Notes: a model not told the origin generated them from the sequence alone. A stretch of DNA of 64,000 bases from Mangrovibacterium lignilyticum (GCF_010882175.1 NZ_WKLH01000003.1:248001-312000), one strand, 5' to 3'. Shown: positions 43,187-52,263, counted from the first letter of the stretch. Numbers and translations: made by a program.

Positions 43187-45211
43187 ATGGAACAACCAAA
43201 CACGATTAACAGGAGGTATGAACCACGCAAGGCGGGGGTATACAAATTTTTGTTTTTTTTCTTGCTTATCGCATCAGGCTATTTTGTAGGATGTAAAGAA
43301 AATGATGGTCTGGACCAACAGGATCCGGAGGAGCAAAATGATGGAGTAACGGTACTTTCAGAATCTGAAGTTACGGATTATGACAAGTTTTATAAAGCAG
43401 CAGAATTTAGTGATATGGATTTGCTGCGCAGCGATTCTCAATGGTCGTTCGTGCGGAGTAAGCAATCTGACCATTTCATTGTATTCTGGGATAAACAATT
43501 TGGATTAGATCCGAATGCAGCAACAGTTCCCGAAGACATGCGTGTCGATGTCGATGATCTGTTGGCTAACGCAGAAAACTTTTTTGATGTCAATATAAAT
43601 ACGCTTGGATTTGCTGATCTGGACCAGGCAAGTTCCAATCTTGATCTGTATAAAATGCAAATCTTCCTACTCTATAATACGAATGAAACTGCTAACGGGG
43701 GAGGTTATGACGATGTTATTGGTGCGTTGTGGGTTAATCCAACTCATTGTCAGCCCGTCGGATCTACAATTGCACACGAAATAGGTCATAGCTTCCAGTA
43801 TCAGACTTATGCTGATCTGCTGGCTTTCGGAGGTATATCGAACGATCATACTCGTGGCTTTCGTTATGGCTTTGGCGGAAACGGAGGAAATGCATTTTGG
43901 GAACAAACCGCTCAGTTTCAGTCTTTTTTAAGTTATCCGGAGGAAGCTTTTATCAGCCTTTATTTCATCAAGTATAAGGAGAATTGTAACCTGCATATTT
44001 GCAACGAAGCATACCGGTATGCAAGTTACTTTATTGATTATTACTGGGCTGATAAGTACGGAGATAATTTTATTGGAAAACTTTGGCGCGAGTCTGAAAG
44101 TCCTGAAGATCCGATTGAGGCTTGTATGCGTCTGAAAAATTTAACGGTTGATGGAATGTATGACGAACTGTATGATGCTGCAACCAAATTTGTAACCTGG
44201 GACATCGATGCTATCCGTTCTTACGGTAGCGATTATATTGGTGCTCAGTCATACGAGTTGTATGCGTTGGAAGATGGTTCATACCAGGTTGGCTACACGA
44301 AATGTCCGGAAACTACTGGGTATAATGTCATTCCGTTGAATGTTCCTGAAGCAGGTACAGTTATTACGACATCCTTTCATGGGCTAACGCCTGGTTCGGC
44401 TTTGGCTCCCGCTGATCCGGGTTTATATTACAATGGCGAAGATGCTGTTACCGTAACGAATTATAATAGTGGAGATGCGTCAATCGCGGGCTGGCGTTAC
44501 GGCTATGTGGCCTTGCTTGAAAGCGGAGAACGTGTTTACGGAGATACAAACCAAGGAACAAGTGCTGACGTAGCGTTCACTGTTCCTGAAGGTTGCGAAA
44601 AATTGTGGTTTGTTGTGATGGGTGCACCTACCAGTTACGAAGCGCACGCCTGGGATGATGACATGAGCAACGATGCTCAGTGGCCGTATAACGTAAAGTT
44701 TACCAATACCGATTTGTTGGGTAATATTGAAATTGATCCGAATAGCAATAACGGGGATCTTACGTTAACTTATGACATTACAATGCCTGCCGGTGAAACA
44801 GCGGTATGGGATGCAATGGACATGGAAAATAACGGAGATTTTGCGAGAATTGGAGAAGCTTTTGGTGTTCAACCTTCAAATATTTCGTCATTGATGTTAG
44901 ATCCTAAGGAAACCCCTCAGGAAGGTAAAATAGCCTTTGCCGCTGTTGAGTCTGACGGATCACTCAATTACGACATTACGGGTTACCTTTATACTTGCTA
45001 TTTTGATCGTAATGGCGACGTTACTGCAACTGATGACGGCATTGTATTTGCCTATCAGTTTGAAGACACGAATCAGCAGTTTACAATAACTGCATATTTT
45101 GCGGACGGAGCTGTTTCCGGAGAAGAATATACCTTAAAAGAAGCACTTGTTTATACTAAAGACGGAGAGGAACATCAGGTTACTGTTGTTTGTAATGTTA
45201 CAGTAGAGTAA
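43187..45211 (+). CDS. HExxH zincin-like lipoprotein (DUF6055/DUF4859-like)
   Basis: A 674-residue lipoprotein with signal ending GYFVGC, then an acidic linker (DQQDPEEQND). The next 250 residues contain a zinc-metalloprotease motif HEIGH (residues 197-201) and, about 40 residues on, WEQTAQF, whose Glu could be the third ligand as in gluzincins. The flanking pattern (SDHFIVFWDKQFG, LYKMQIFLLYNT, ALWVNPTHC) resembles DUF6055 zincin-like proteins, and the C-terminal part resembles DUF4859 beta domains. I cannot be sure of either name. It should be an extracellular or periplasmic protease anchored by lipid, and it completes the locus. The ATG at 43187 is preferred over a TTG at 43166. A terminator follows at 45358. 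Confidence 0.8.
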   Translation: MEQPNTINRRYEPRKAGVYKFLFFFLLIASGYFVGCKENDGLDQQDPEEQNDGVTVLSESEVTDYDKFYKAAEFSDMDLLRSDSQWSFVRSKQSDHFIVFWDKQFGLDPNAATVPEDMRVDVDDLLANAENFFDVNINTLGFADLDQASSNLDLYKMQIFLLYNTNETANGGGYDDVIGALWVNPTHCQPVGSTIAHEIGHSFQYQTYADLLAFGGISNDHTRGFRYGFGGNGGNAFWEQTAQFQSFLSYPEEAFISLYFIKYKENCNLHICNEAYRYASYFIDYYWADKYGDNFIGKLWRESESPEDPIEACMRLKNLTVDGMYDELYDAATKFVTWDIDAIRSYGSDYIGAQSYELYALEDGSYQVGYTKCPETTGYNVIPLNVPEAGTVITTSFHGLTPGSALAPADPGLYYNGEDAVTVTNYNSGDASIAGWRYGYVALLESGERVYGDTNQGTSADVAFTVPEGCEKLWFVVMGAPTSYEAHAWDDDMSNDAQWPYNVKFTNTDLLGNIEIDPNSNNGDLTLTYDITMPAGETAVWDAMDMENNGDFARIGEAFGVQPSNISSLMLDPKETPQEGKIAFAAVESDGSLNYDITGYLYTCYFDRNGDVTATDDGIVFAYQFEDTNQQFTITAYFADGAVSGEEYTLKEALVYTKDGEEHQVTVVCNVTVE

Positions 45212-45357
45212 TGCTGTTCCCTGCTTGAGTTAGCCGAAAGTTCCTGAATAAAATTAATATGTACTTATTTTGGGCATATTAGCGGGGCTTTGTGCTGATT
45301 TTTTCGTGTGAGCATGTTTAACTGAAGTAGGTTGACTGCTTATTTAGATATTAATTG

Positions 45358-45392
45358 AAACCGTTCGGGCTATCCTGAACGGTTTTTTTATA
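45358..45392 (+). terminator. Intrinsic terminator of the peptidase locus
   Basis: AAACCGTTCGGG and CCTGAACGGTTT form a strong stem followed by T7, about 150 bp after the zincin stop codon. Confidence 0.9.
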
Positions 45393-46255
45393 TTTCTATT
45401 TTGAGGTTTGCATCGCTTTTTAACTCAGATTTTGTGAGCTAATTCACTTTTAAAATTAATACTTGATTTCGTTAACCGGGGTATGCCCGATTGCTTGCAG
45501 AAAGCGGGGGGATCCGAGGTAGCTTCAATACGCACGCACACACAAAGTACTTTTTCAAGAGGGGAAATTTATTTTTTAGTTAAATAACTAAACACGTTAT
45601 ATTGTGAGGTGGTATAACTTTGAAAGTCGCGATGGTGTTAGATGGAAGAAAATGGAAAGTTTGGGCATTTTAATGCTATGATGTTATAGGCGCGTACCAA
45701 TTCGATTTTCTCAGGATGATGGCTAAGAGGTATTTGGACGCTTTTCTTTTTCCATACGCAAATCAAATTTCACTGACATAACCAATTTGATTGTCTAATT
45801 GATTTCGTTATAAACTAATTTAAGAACGGACCTGATTTTGTAAGCAGCCTTTGATATTCATCGATTAAATTAATAGAAGAAGCATTCACCTGGCATTATC
45901 AAAGAGTTACAGCAGATTTTGCTTGTAGCTCTTTTTTGTTTGAAGACAATTCCTCTCCCCTGTCCCAATTCTTTTTTGATAATTCTTAACGGGATCGTGC
46001 TTTCTGTTTTTTTGATTGCAGCACTCGGTTGTTGTTATTGTTATTGGCAATCCAGGAATGCTTAAATAGTGCTCGTGAAATTCGGCAAAGCTTGGTTTGT
46101 CGGGTGTATTGGTATTGAATTTGCGAATCTTTGGCGTTGCCAGCCGTGCGCACTGATGAAATGTTTGCGCACACATTTTTGATGATTCAACGTAAATCCA
46201 TTCTGTAAATCCTTATCTTTCGGGTCTAAATCAACCTTTATCCAATTATTTTACC
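45393..46255. other. Gene-free stretch with the right-hand 48-bp repeat
   Basis: Over 860 bases with no credible protein. It holds the second 48-bp repeat (45895) and then a 310-bp leader to the GH97 gene. A minus-strand frame at 45907-46176 runs through the repeat and has no family. Confidence 0.6.
45895..45942 (+). repeat. 48-bp direct repeat, right copy (possible attR)
   Basis: Identical to 30661-30708, including its terminator hairpin. Here there is no tRNA in front and no gene ending nearby, so its presence is unexplained except as a duplicated attachment site or dispersed repeat. Confidence 0.9.
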
Positions 46256-48367
46256 ATGGTAAGACGTTTGTTTTTATCCCTGGTGGCGATGCTTTTTGCA
46301 ATAGTAAGCCACGCAGGAACGATTTATTCTCCAAACGGAGATTTTAAACTCAATTTTTCGCTGAATGGGGAAGGCGTTCCGGTTTATGAGCTGGCTTATA
46401 AAGGACGGACGCTCATCGGGCGGAGCGAGATGGGTTTCGATATTCATGCTGGTTATAATTTGAAGCAGCACTTCGAGCTGGTTGACGAGCAAGCCGATTC
46501 GAAAGATGAGGTTTGGCATCCGGTGATGGGGGAGCAGAAAGACATCCGCAATCGCTACAACGAGTACTTAGTAGCTTTGGAGCAGGACAGCACCGGCTTT
46601 CAAATGAATATTCGTTTTCGCTTGTTCGACGATGGCCTGGGATTCCGGTATGAGTTCCCGGTTCAGCCGATTCTTCGTCACTTCATCGTTAAAAAAGAGT
46701 ACACTGAGTTCAACCTGGGTGAAGACGACAAGGCATTTTGGATGCCGGGCGACTTCGACTCGAACGAGTATCCAACCAATACCTCGAAGCTGTCGGAGAT
46801 TCGCGGCATGATGGATCAGGCCAAAAAAGAAGGTCTGGCGATTCAGTCGTTTGCTGAGGGGCTGGCCGTGCAAACACCGCTGATGTTGAAATCACCCGAA
46901 GGCGTGTATGTGAATATTCACGAAGCAGCGCTGGTGGACTACCCGGCAATGGTGTTGAATGTCGATGACAAGGACTTCATGCTGTCGACCCAGCTGGCCC
47001 CCGACTATGAAGGCAACAAGGCCTATGTGCAAACCGGATCGACAACACCCTGGCGTACCATTGTGGCCAGCGACGACGCCCGCGATATCCTGGCTTCAAA
47101 CTTAATTTTGAATCTGAACGATCCGTGTGCTTACAACGACACTTCGTGGATTAAACCCTGCAAATACCTGGGTGTTTGGTGGGAATATTTCACCGGAGGC
47201 GGTTCAACCTGGGCGTACACCGATGAGCTGAATATTCGGATTGGCGAGACCGACTACAGCAAACTGAAGCCAAACGGTCACCACGGCGCCAACACCGACC
47301 ATGTGAAGGCATACATCGACTTTGCTGCCGCAAACGGATTCGATGCCGTGTTGGTTGAGGGGTGGAACGAAGGCTGGGAAGACAACTGGGCGTACATGAA
47401 GGAGCACATCTACAGCTTCACAAAGGCTTACCCGGACTTTGACGTGGAAGAGCTGCACCGTTATGCCGCGTCGAAAGGCGTGAAAATTATTATGCACCAC
47501 GAGACCACCTCGTCGGTGATTGACTACGAACACCAACTGAAAGATGCTTTTCAGTTTATGGTGGACAATGGTTACTCGGCTGTGAAGACCGGCTACGTTG
47601 GGAAGATTATTCCGCGCGGCGAACATCACGACGGGCAGTGGATGGTGAGTCACTATTTGAATGTGGTGAAAACCGCTGCCGATTATCAAGTGATGGTCAA
47701 CTCGCACGAAGCTGTGCGGCCAACCGGGCTGAACCGGACTTATCCGAACTGGATTGCTCAGGAGTCGGCGCGCGGTACCGAGTTTGAGTCGTTCAACGGC
47801 AATAATCCCGACCACACGACCATCTTACCCTTTACCCGTTTGATGGGTGGTCCGATGGATTACACGCCCGGAATTTTCGAAGGCGATTTGTCGGTCTATG
47901 GCGATAACAAGGCGAAACTGAAAACTACGCTGACCAAGCAGCTGGCTTTGTACGTGACCATGTACAGTCCGCTGCAAATGGCGGCCGACTTGATTGAAAA
48001 CTACCAAAAGTACCCCGATGCTTTTCAGTTCATTAAAGACGTGGCCGTTGATTGGGATGAAACGCACATTTTGGAAGCCGAGCCCGGCGATTACCTGACC
48101 ATTGCCCGCAAAGCAAAAGGGAAAGATGCTTGGTTTGTGGGTGGTATTACCGACGAGAATGCCCGTGAAGCGAAAGTGGATTTCAGCTTCCTGCCCAAAG
48201 GCAAAAAGTACAAAGCAACCATTTACGAAGACGGGAAGGATGCCGACTTCCAAACGAATCCGAAAGCGTATAATATTCGTACAATTAGAGTGACCAGTAA
48301 AACCATACTAATTGAAAAACTGGCACGAAGTGGTGGCTTTGCCATCAGTATTTTTCCGGCCCAATAA
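46256..48367 (+). CDS. GH97 alpha-glucosidase (SusB-like)
   Basis: A 703-residue secreted enzyme (signal MVRRLFLSLVAMLFAIVSHA) with the GH97 layout: an N-terminal beta-sandwich (to about 275), a catalytic TIM barrel (about 300-590) and a C-terminal beta domain. In the barrel, Glu485 (NSHEAVRPTG) and Glu509 (GTEFESF) are 24 residues apart, the same spacing as the catalytic pair Glu508/Glu532 of B. thetaiotaomicron SusB. That favours an inverting alpha-glucosidase over the retaining alpha-galactosidases. The WWEYFTGGGSTWAYTD and LVEGWNEGWEDNW motifs agree. The enzyme would release glucose in the periplasm. It is markedly richer in G+C than the upstream locus, lies outside the repeats, and is not adjacent to SusC/D. 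Confidence 0.95.
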   Translation: MVRRLFLSLVAMLFAIVSHAGTIYSPNGDFKLNFSLNGEGVPVYELAYKGRTLIGRSEMGFDIHAGYNLKQHFELVDEQADSKDEVWHPVMGEQKDIRNRYNEYLVALEQDSTGFQMNIRFRLFDDGLGFRYEFPVQPILRHFIVKKEYTEFNLGEDDKAFWMPGDFDSNEYPTNTSKLSEIRGMMDQAKKEGLAIQSFAEGLAVQTPLMLKSPEGVYVNIHEAALVDYPAMVLNVDDKDFMLSTQLAPDYEGNKAYVQTGSTTPWRTIVASDDARDILASNLILNLNDPCAYNDTSWIKPCKYLGVWWEYFTGGGSTWAYTDELNIRIGETDYSKLKPNGHHGANTDHVKAYIDFAAANGFDAVLVEGWNEGWEDNWAYMKEHIYSFTKAYPDFDVEELHRYAASKGVKIIMHHETTSSVIDYEHQLKDAFQFMVDNGYSAVKTGYVGKIIPRGEHHDGQWMVSHYLNVVKTAADYQVMVNSHEAVRPTGLNRTYPNWIAQESARGTEFESFNGNNPDHTTILPFTRLMGGPMDYTPGIFEGDLSVYGDNKAKLKTTLTKQLALYVTMYSPLQMAADLIENYQKYPDAFQFIKDVAVDWDETHILEAEPGDYLTIARKAKGKDAWFVGGITDENAREAKVDFSFLPKGKKYKATIYEDGKDADFQTNPKAYNIRTIRVTSKTILIEKLARSGGFAISIFPAQ

Positions 48368-48391
48368 ACCGGGCTGATATTAATTCGAAAG

Positions 48392-48426
48392 AAGGAGGGC
48401 TCTATTGGGGGCTCTCCTTTTTTTCA
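48392..48426. terminator. Bidirectional terminator after the GH97 gene
   Basis: AAGGAG-G-GCTC pairs with GGGC-T-CTCCTT (one mismatch), then T8. It serves the converging lipocalin-like gene as well. Confidence 0.7.
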
Positions 48427-48798
48427 CTCCCGGACGTGAATTAATTCGAAGTCATCAGCCCATTCGGAGCCATAGCCCTGCCAGTGCATGGTGTCTTTGG
48501 TGAGTGTCACTTTCCACTGGCTATCGTCTTCCGGGCCGGTGTCACTGTCCAGAAAGAGCGTACCTTTCCCGGCATTGAAGCTGTATTTCCCGGTGTTTTT
48601 CCCGAAAGGCTGACCACCACTTTCAAAAGTGCTGTCCGGTTTTAGAATAATGTAACGGTCGCCATGCGGATTGTGCTCGGCGGTAACATCCTGCCCGTCC
48701 TGGATCACCTGGTGCATCATCCATTTTCCGGAAATATCGTTTCCCGTTTGGCAGGCTGCCAGTAGAAGAAGAGTGAGTACAAAGGGACGTATTTTCAT
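48424..48798 (-). CDS. Lipocalin-like lipoprotein
   Basis: A 124-residue lipoprotein from the ATG at 48798 (MKIRPFVLTLLLLAAC). The mature part begins with GKWMMHQVIQDG and has the strand pattern GDRYIILKPDSTFESGG, then GKYSFNAGKGTLFLDSD, then WKVTLTKDTMHWQG. This is the lipocalin-like pattern seen in many Bacteroidota lipoproteins of unknown ligand. It converges on the GH97 gene. An upstream in-frame start would add 26 polar residues before the signal and is rejected. Confidence 0.78.
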   Translation of the reverse strand: MKIRPFVLTLLLLAACQTGNDISGKWMMHQVIQDGQDVTAEHNPHGDRYIILKPDSTFESGGQPFGKNTGKYSFNAGKGTLFLDSDTGPEDDSQWKVTLTKDTMHWQGYGSEWADDFELIHVRE

Positions 48799-49092
48799 GA
48801 CTTTCAAATTGGTTGAGGAATTGTTTGCCTGCTTGTACGATGCAATGCTGCGGGAAGTTTTTAAGTGGGAACACAAGAATCAGATTGCTTCCGGAGTTTG
48901 TTTTTTCAGCCTGAAGGATTCTTAAGTAATACGCTTGGCGCCCCTTGGTTTTTTAACTCCCCGCAGGCAACGTTTCTTCGTTTTTCCGGTTGAGGTTAAT
49001 TCCCGGTTCTGTTTTTAAACTGAAAGTAGTTGAAAGGCTATTCCGAAGCAGGTGAATGAGACGGAACAGCGGGATTCCGTGGGTGCTGGCTC

Positions 49093-49390
49093 TTCACCAA
49101 TGCCCGCAAACGGTTCACCAATTGTAGCGGGCCAATCGTGAGGTTTTGCGGGCGCTTCACCAATTGCTGCATACGATTCACCTCTGTCTGCAGATGATTC
49201 ACCAATGCTTGCAAACGATTCACCATTGTCTGCGGGCGGCTCACCAATCCGGTCGGTTCAGGGATCTGTTGTATCGGGCGCTTCACCAATTCTTCCGGCT
49301 GTTTCACCACTGTTTGCAAAAGGGTCACCGGTCATTCCGGTCGTGTCACCGGGCCCGGCAAAGCTTTCACCAATGGTTTCGGCGGATAGT
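49093..49390. repeat. 21-bp periodic tandem array (about 14 units)
   Basis: A TTCACCAATGCTTGCAAACGA-like unit recurs at 49093, 49114, 49156, 49177, 49198, 49219, 49240, 49282, 49303, 49324, 49345 and 49366. Every spacing is 21 or 42, so no indel has broken the period even where units are degenerate. On the minus strand the units read as a heptad VNRLQAL/VNHLQTE pattern (49328 to 49038) with a GTG start, but an in-frame stop (TGA) lies just upstream. Open frames of 70 to 100 codons also exist on the plus strand. Which strand, if any, is coding is undecided. The remaining parts of the 48799-49538 gap show nothing else. Confidence 0.85.
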
Positions 49391-49538
49391 TCGGTTTTAA
49401 GTGGCGGAAAACCAGTGAGGTAAAAGACTGTTTTGTGTATGTAGAACATAAAAATAAGCCTTGACTTTTTCTCTTGCATGGGTGTAACTTGTATACTCTT
49501 TTAGTTAAGTATAATATCAACCCCAAAAACCAAAAATC

Positions 49539-50183
49539 ATGGCCGAGTTAATACGACCCAAGTGGGATATTTCAGTTACCATCCAAAAAGGCAAACAAGC
49601 TGTATCGTTAACCACCAGCTACGAAGTGGCGTTGCAGCCGCGATTACAGCCAGACGAGTTGCCCCAGTTTCAAACTAATCTTGACGAACTTGAAAAACGT
49701 CGTTCGGGGCAGTCGGAACAACTGACCAATCAAAAGTCGAAAACATTGGGACAAGACGAGGTGATGGCGTCGCTTCATCAAACGGTGATCTCAATCCGCG
49801 ATCTTGTTAAAAGTGCCCATCCCACAGGGGAAGTGGCGAAAGCCTTTGGTGTAGGCGAAAAGATAACCAAGTCAGTTAGCAGTGTTATTGCGGCATCGAA
49901 TATGGTTCAAACCGCTTATGCCGAAAATACGGCGTGGAGCAACCAGGCCGGGCTTATTGAAGCCGATATCACAGAGATCACTGAGCTTCAGACCGCCTTA
50001 GTTGCTACCGACGATGTTCAGGAAGCATCGAAATTTACCCGTAAAGCAGCCACAATGGATAAAAATACCCTGCAGCGGGCAGTGGAGGACGAAATTACGC
50101 GGCTTTCAGCCGTGGGCATCCGGGTGTTTGAAAAAGCCGATCCCGAAATTGCGAAACTCTTTGAAGACTTGATACCGAATTAA
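49539..50183 (+). CDS. Unknown helical protein
   Basis: A 214-residue soluble protein with no signal or membrane helix. I do not recognise the family. After a short beta-like start (WDISVTIQKGKQAVSLTTSYEVAL) the protein is mostly helical and rich in Gln, Glu, Ala and Thr. Notable stretches are LDELEKRRSGQSEQLTNQKSKT, AKAFGVGEKITKSVSSVIAAS and TELQTALVATDDVQEASKF. The second half may form a four-helix bundle. It begins 150 bp after the 21-bp repeat array, in the same orientation as the plus-strand open frames there. Function unknown; the gene is likely real because of its length, codon pattern and a clear ATG. Confidence 0.7.
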   Translation: MAELIRPKWDISVTIQKGKQAVSLTTSYEVALQPRLQPDELPQFQTNLDELEKRRSGQSEQLTNQKSKTLGQDEVMASLHQTVISIRDLVKSAHPTGEVAKAFGVGEKITKSVSSVIAASNMVQTAYAENTAWSNQAGLIEADITEITELQTALVATDDVQEASKFTRKAATMDKNTLQRAVEDEITRLSAVGIRVFEKADPEIAKLFEDLIPN

Positions 50184-50419
50184 GCATCATTTTTGGGTTT
50201 AGATTAGTATGTCACTGATTGGCTCCGCTGTTTGGCGAGGCCTTTCTTATTTCAATTCGCGTTGGCGGTAATCCCGTTAAAACAGGTGTAAGCTTGATTG
50301 ATTTCAATCCTGGGTGAATTAGTTTTACAAAATAGTTACTATCTTCACATTCGGATTCTCCGGATTCCAAAAAGTAATTAACCTTTCCCGTTTGGGAAGC
50401 CTTTAAACAAACTAGAAAA

Positions 50420-50920
50420 ATGAAGAGAATTTTCTTATTGATTTTAGCATGTGTGTTTACCATCGGTGCTTTTGCCCAGGAAGCCGATTTAAGCAAGCTT
50501 CGGGCTGGCGTTGGCCTGGTTTATGCCTCCGAAATTGAAAATGTTGGTCTTAACCTGAATGGCGTTTATGCCTTTACCGACCAGTGGGAAGGTGAATTCG
50601 CCTTTACCCATATTTTCAAAAAGAATTATGTGAGTTTTAATGTCATCGATCTGAATGCACACTACGTTTTTTACCAGCCGGACGATAAAACGAATATTTA
50701 CGGGTTAGGAGGTTTGGCGATTAACTTTGTGAAACTCGAGGATTTTGGTTTGGGTTTGGTTCCGGACAAGTCTTACACCGATACCCAGCTGGGTTTTAAC
50801 CTGGGTGTTGGACTGAACTATAAAATAGCAGAACAATTAAACCTGGCGCCGCAAATCCAATACACAATTATGGATGGTTCTTATTTGAGAATCGGCATAA
50901 GTGTTCAGTACTTGTTTTAA
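50420..50920 (+). CDS. Small outer-membrane beta-barrel protein
   Basis: A 166-residue protein with a classic signal (MKRIFLLILACVFTIGAFAQ) and about eight amphipathic strands. Examples are LRAGVGLVYAS, VGLNLNGVYAF, LNAHYVFY, IYGLGGLAINF and YLRIGISVQYLF; the last ends in an aromatic residue as usual for barrels. It matches the OmpA/OmpX-like small-barrel proteins of Bacteroidota, whose function is generally unknown. It stands alone between the unknown helical protein and a strong terminator. Confidence 0.85.
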   Translation: MKRIFLLILACVFTIGAFAQEADLSKLRAGVGLVYASEIENVGLNLNGVYAFTDQWEGEFAFTHIFKKNYVSFNVIDLNAHYVFYQPDDKTNIYGLGGLAINFVKLEDFGLGLVPDKSYTDTQLGFNLGVGLNYKIAEQLNLAPQIQYTIMDGSYLRIGISVQYLF

Positions 50921-50940
50921 GCCGGGGATTATTAGCCATG

Positions 50941-50979
50941 AAAAGATCCGATCCTGTTTAGGGATCGGATCTTTTTTTG
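50941..50979 (+). terminator. Intrinsic terminator of the outer-membrane barrel gene
   Basis: AAAAGATCCGATCC and GGGATCGGATCTTTT form a near-perfect stem around a TGTTTA loop, followed by T7. Confidence 0.95.
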
Positions 50980-51047
50980 CGACATAAAAAAGGGAAGATC
51001 CCGAAAGACCTTCCCCCTGTTCGCTACGAACGATATTACACTTTAAC

Positions 51048-52016
51048 TTATTTTACTTCAGCGACACCGGTTTTGGTGCGAACCACTTCCATGATTTTGC
51101 CGTTGGCGTCGTATTCCAGCTTATCGACACAAACACTGCGGCGGAACGGTCCTCCGGTTGAGCTACCGGCATTGTGATAGAATAGATAATCCTGTCCTTT
51201 AAAGGTCACAATCGCCTGGTGGTTGGTTGGCGAGTTCTGAATGGTATCGTTAATCACGCCCTGGTATTCCCATGGGCCCGTCACGCTTTTCGAGGTCGAG
51301 TATTCGGTGGTTGAGGGGTAGTGGGCAGCGTAAGACAAGTAGTAGGTGTCGCCTTTTTTGTGAATCCACGGAGCCTCGAAGAAGTTTGTTGCTTCAACGG
51401 TTTCAACCGGTCCATCCGTTTCAATCATGTTATCGTTCAGCTTCACGTATCGGCCTTCGTTCCACGATCCCCAGTACATGTAAACCTGTCCGTCGTCGTC
51501 GACATAAACCGCCGGGTCGATATTCAGAACGACTGAATTGGTGGTGGTATCGCAAATAATTGGTTTTCCCGAAGCATCTTTATAAGGTCCCAGCGGGTGA
51601 TCGGCAACAGCCACGCCAATACCAAAACCTTCGTGGACAATCGTAGTCGTGTCTTTGACGACCATTGGCACATACCACCAGAATTTGCCATGATTTTCAA
51701 CACAGTGTCCGGCAAAAGCGGCGTGCGATGCCCAGTCAAAATCTTCAACAGTTAATTTTACGCCGTGGTTGGTCCAGTTCACCATATCCGGTGTTGAGAA
51801 CACATACCATTTTTTCATGACAAAGCCTTCTTCTCCCGGAACCGTCTCATCTGATCCGGTAAAGAGGTAGAGGGTGTCGTTATAGACCAGCACACAGGGA
51901 TCGGCGGTGAGCGGATCGTCGAATAGCGGGTTGCCGCTGGTTTCAACTTTAGTTGGCTGACAGGCTATCGTAAAAAGGCCCGCAGCAAGGGCAAGTAATA
52001 CCACAAATTGCTTCAT
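51048..52016 (-). CDS. GH43-family glycosidase lipoprotein
   Basis: A 322-residue lipoprotein from the ATG at 52016 (MKQFVVLLALAAGLFTIAC). It has the five-bladed propeller of GH43, with the base Asp in ADPCVLV, the pKa-modulating Asp in IDPAVYVDDDG and the acid Glu in FFEAPWIHKKG. GH43 enzymes hydrolyse arabinose or xylose linkages in arabinan, xylan or side chains; subfamily is not determinable here. It diverges from the GH2 beta-galactosidase across a 247-bp region that must hold both promoters, so the two are likely co-regulated for a plant-type glycan. Confidence 0.9.
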   Translation of the reverse strand: MKQFVVLLALAAGLFTIACQPTKVETSGNPLFDDPLTADPCVLVYNDTLYLFTGSDETVPGEEGFVMKKWYVFSTPDMVNWTNHGVKLTVEDFDWASHAAFAGHCVENHGKFWWYVPMVVKDTTTIVHEGFGIGVAVADHPLGPYKDASGKPIICDTTTNSVVLNIDPAVYVDDDGQVYMYWGSWNEGRYVKLNDNMIETDGPVETVEATNFFEAPWIHKKGDTYYLSYAAHYPSTTEYSTSKSVTGPWEYQGVINDTIQNSPTNHQAIVTFKGQDYLFYHNAGSSTGGPFRRSVCVDKLEYDANGKIMEVVRTKTGVAEVK

Positions 52017-52263
52017 TTTATTTTGATTTGAATAGTTTCCAAGAGTCATTGAATTTTTGGCAGCGCTAAAATTTCAATACGGTAGCGAAAATACGGATTT
52101 AAAAGGAGCAGCGGGTGCACAGAATGATCAAAGGAGGTGTATGAAATGGGAAAAATTGCCGGTTGCTATTTTTCACTTTTCAATTGACAATATGTTTTGT
52201 TCCTTTACAAAAGCAAGCGAACTACTGCTTGAAATTACTCAATACTCCAATAAAGAATACAGA

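Larger units (their letters stand above)
30661..45942. mobile_element. Putative tRNA-adjacent genomic island bounded by 48-bp repeats
   Basis: Two perfect 48-bp direct repeats bracket 15.2 kb. The left one is directly behind a tRNA gene, the usual place for integrative elements. The right one is an orphan in a gene-free gap ahead of the GH97 gene. Inside are an insertion-sequence remnant and a self-contained Sus-like locus with peptidases, but no integrase, relaxase or phage gene. The GH97 region outside the right repeat is visibly richer in G+C than the genes inside. The island reading is an inference; the simple alternative is a dispersed terminator repeat that occurs twice by chance. Confidence 0.45.

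Noticed and set aside
45907-46176. Minus-strand 89-residue frame over the right 48-bp repeat
   Set aside because: It reads through the terminator hairpin and has no family resemblance.
47204-47815. 203-codon open frame antisense to the GH97 gene
   Set aside because: GC-rich sense codons open the antisense frame; the protein has no family features.
49038-49328. Heptad-repeat protein on the minus strand as a firm gene
   Set aside because: Starts with GTG right after an in-frame stop within the array, and competing frames are open on both strands; listed as a repeat instead.
49038-49400. Possible CRISPR array
   Set aside because: Period is 21 bp with degenerate units and no unique spacers or cas genes; it is a simple tandem array.
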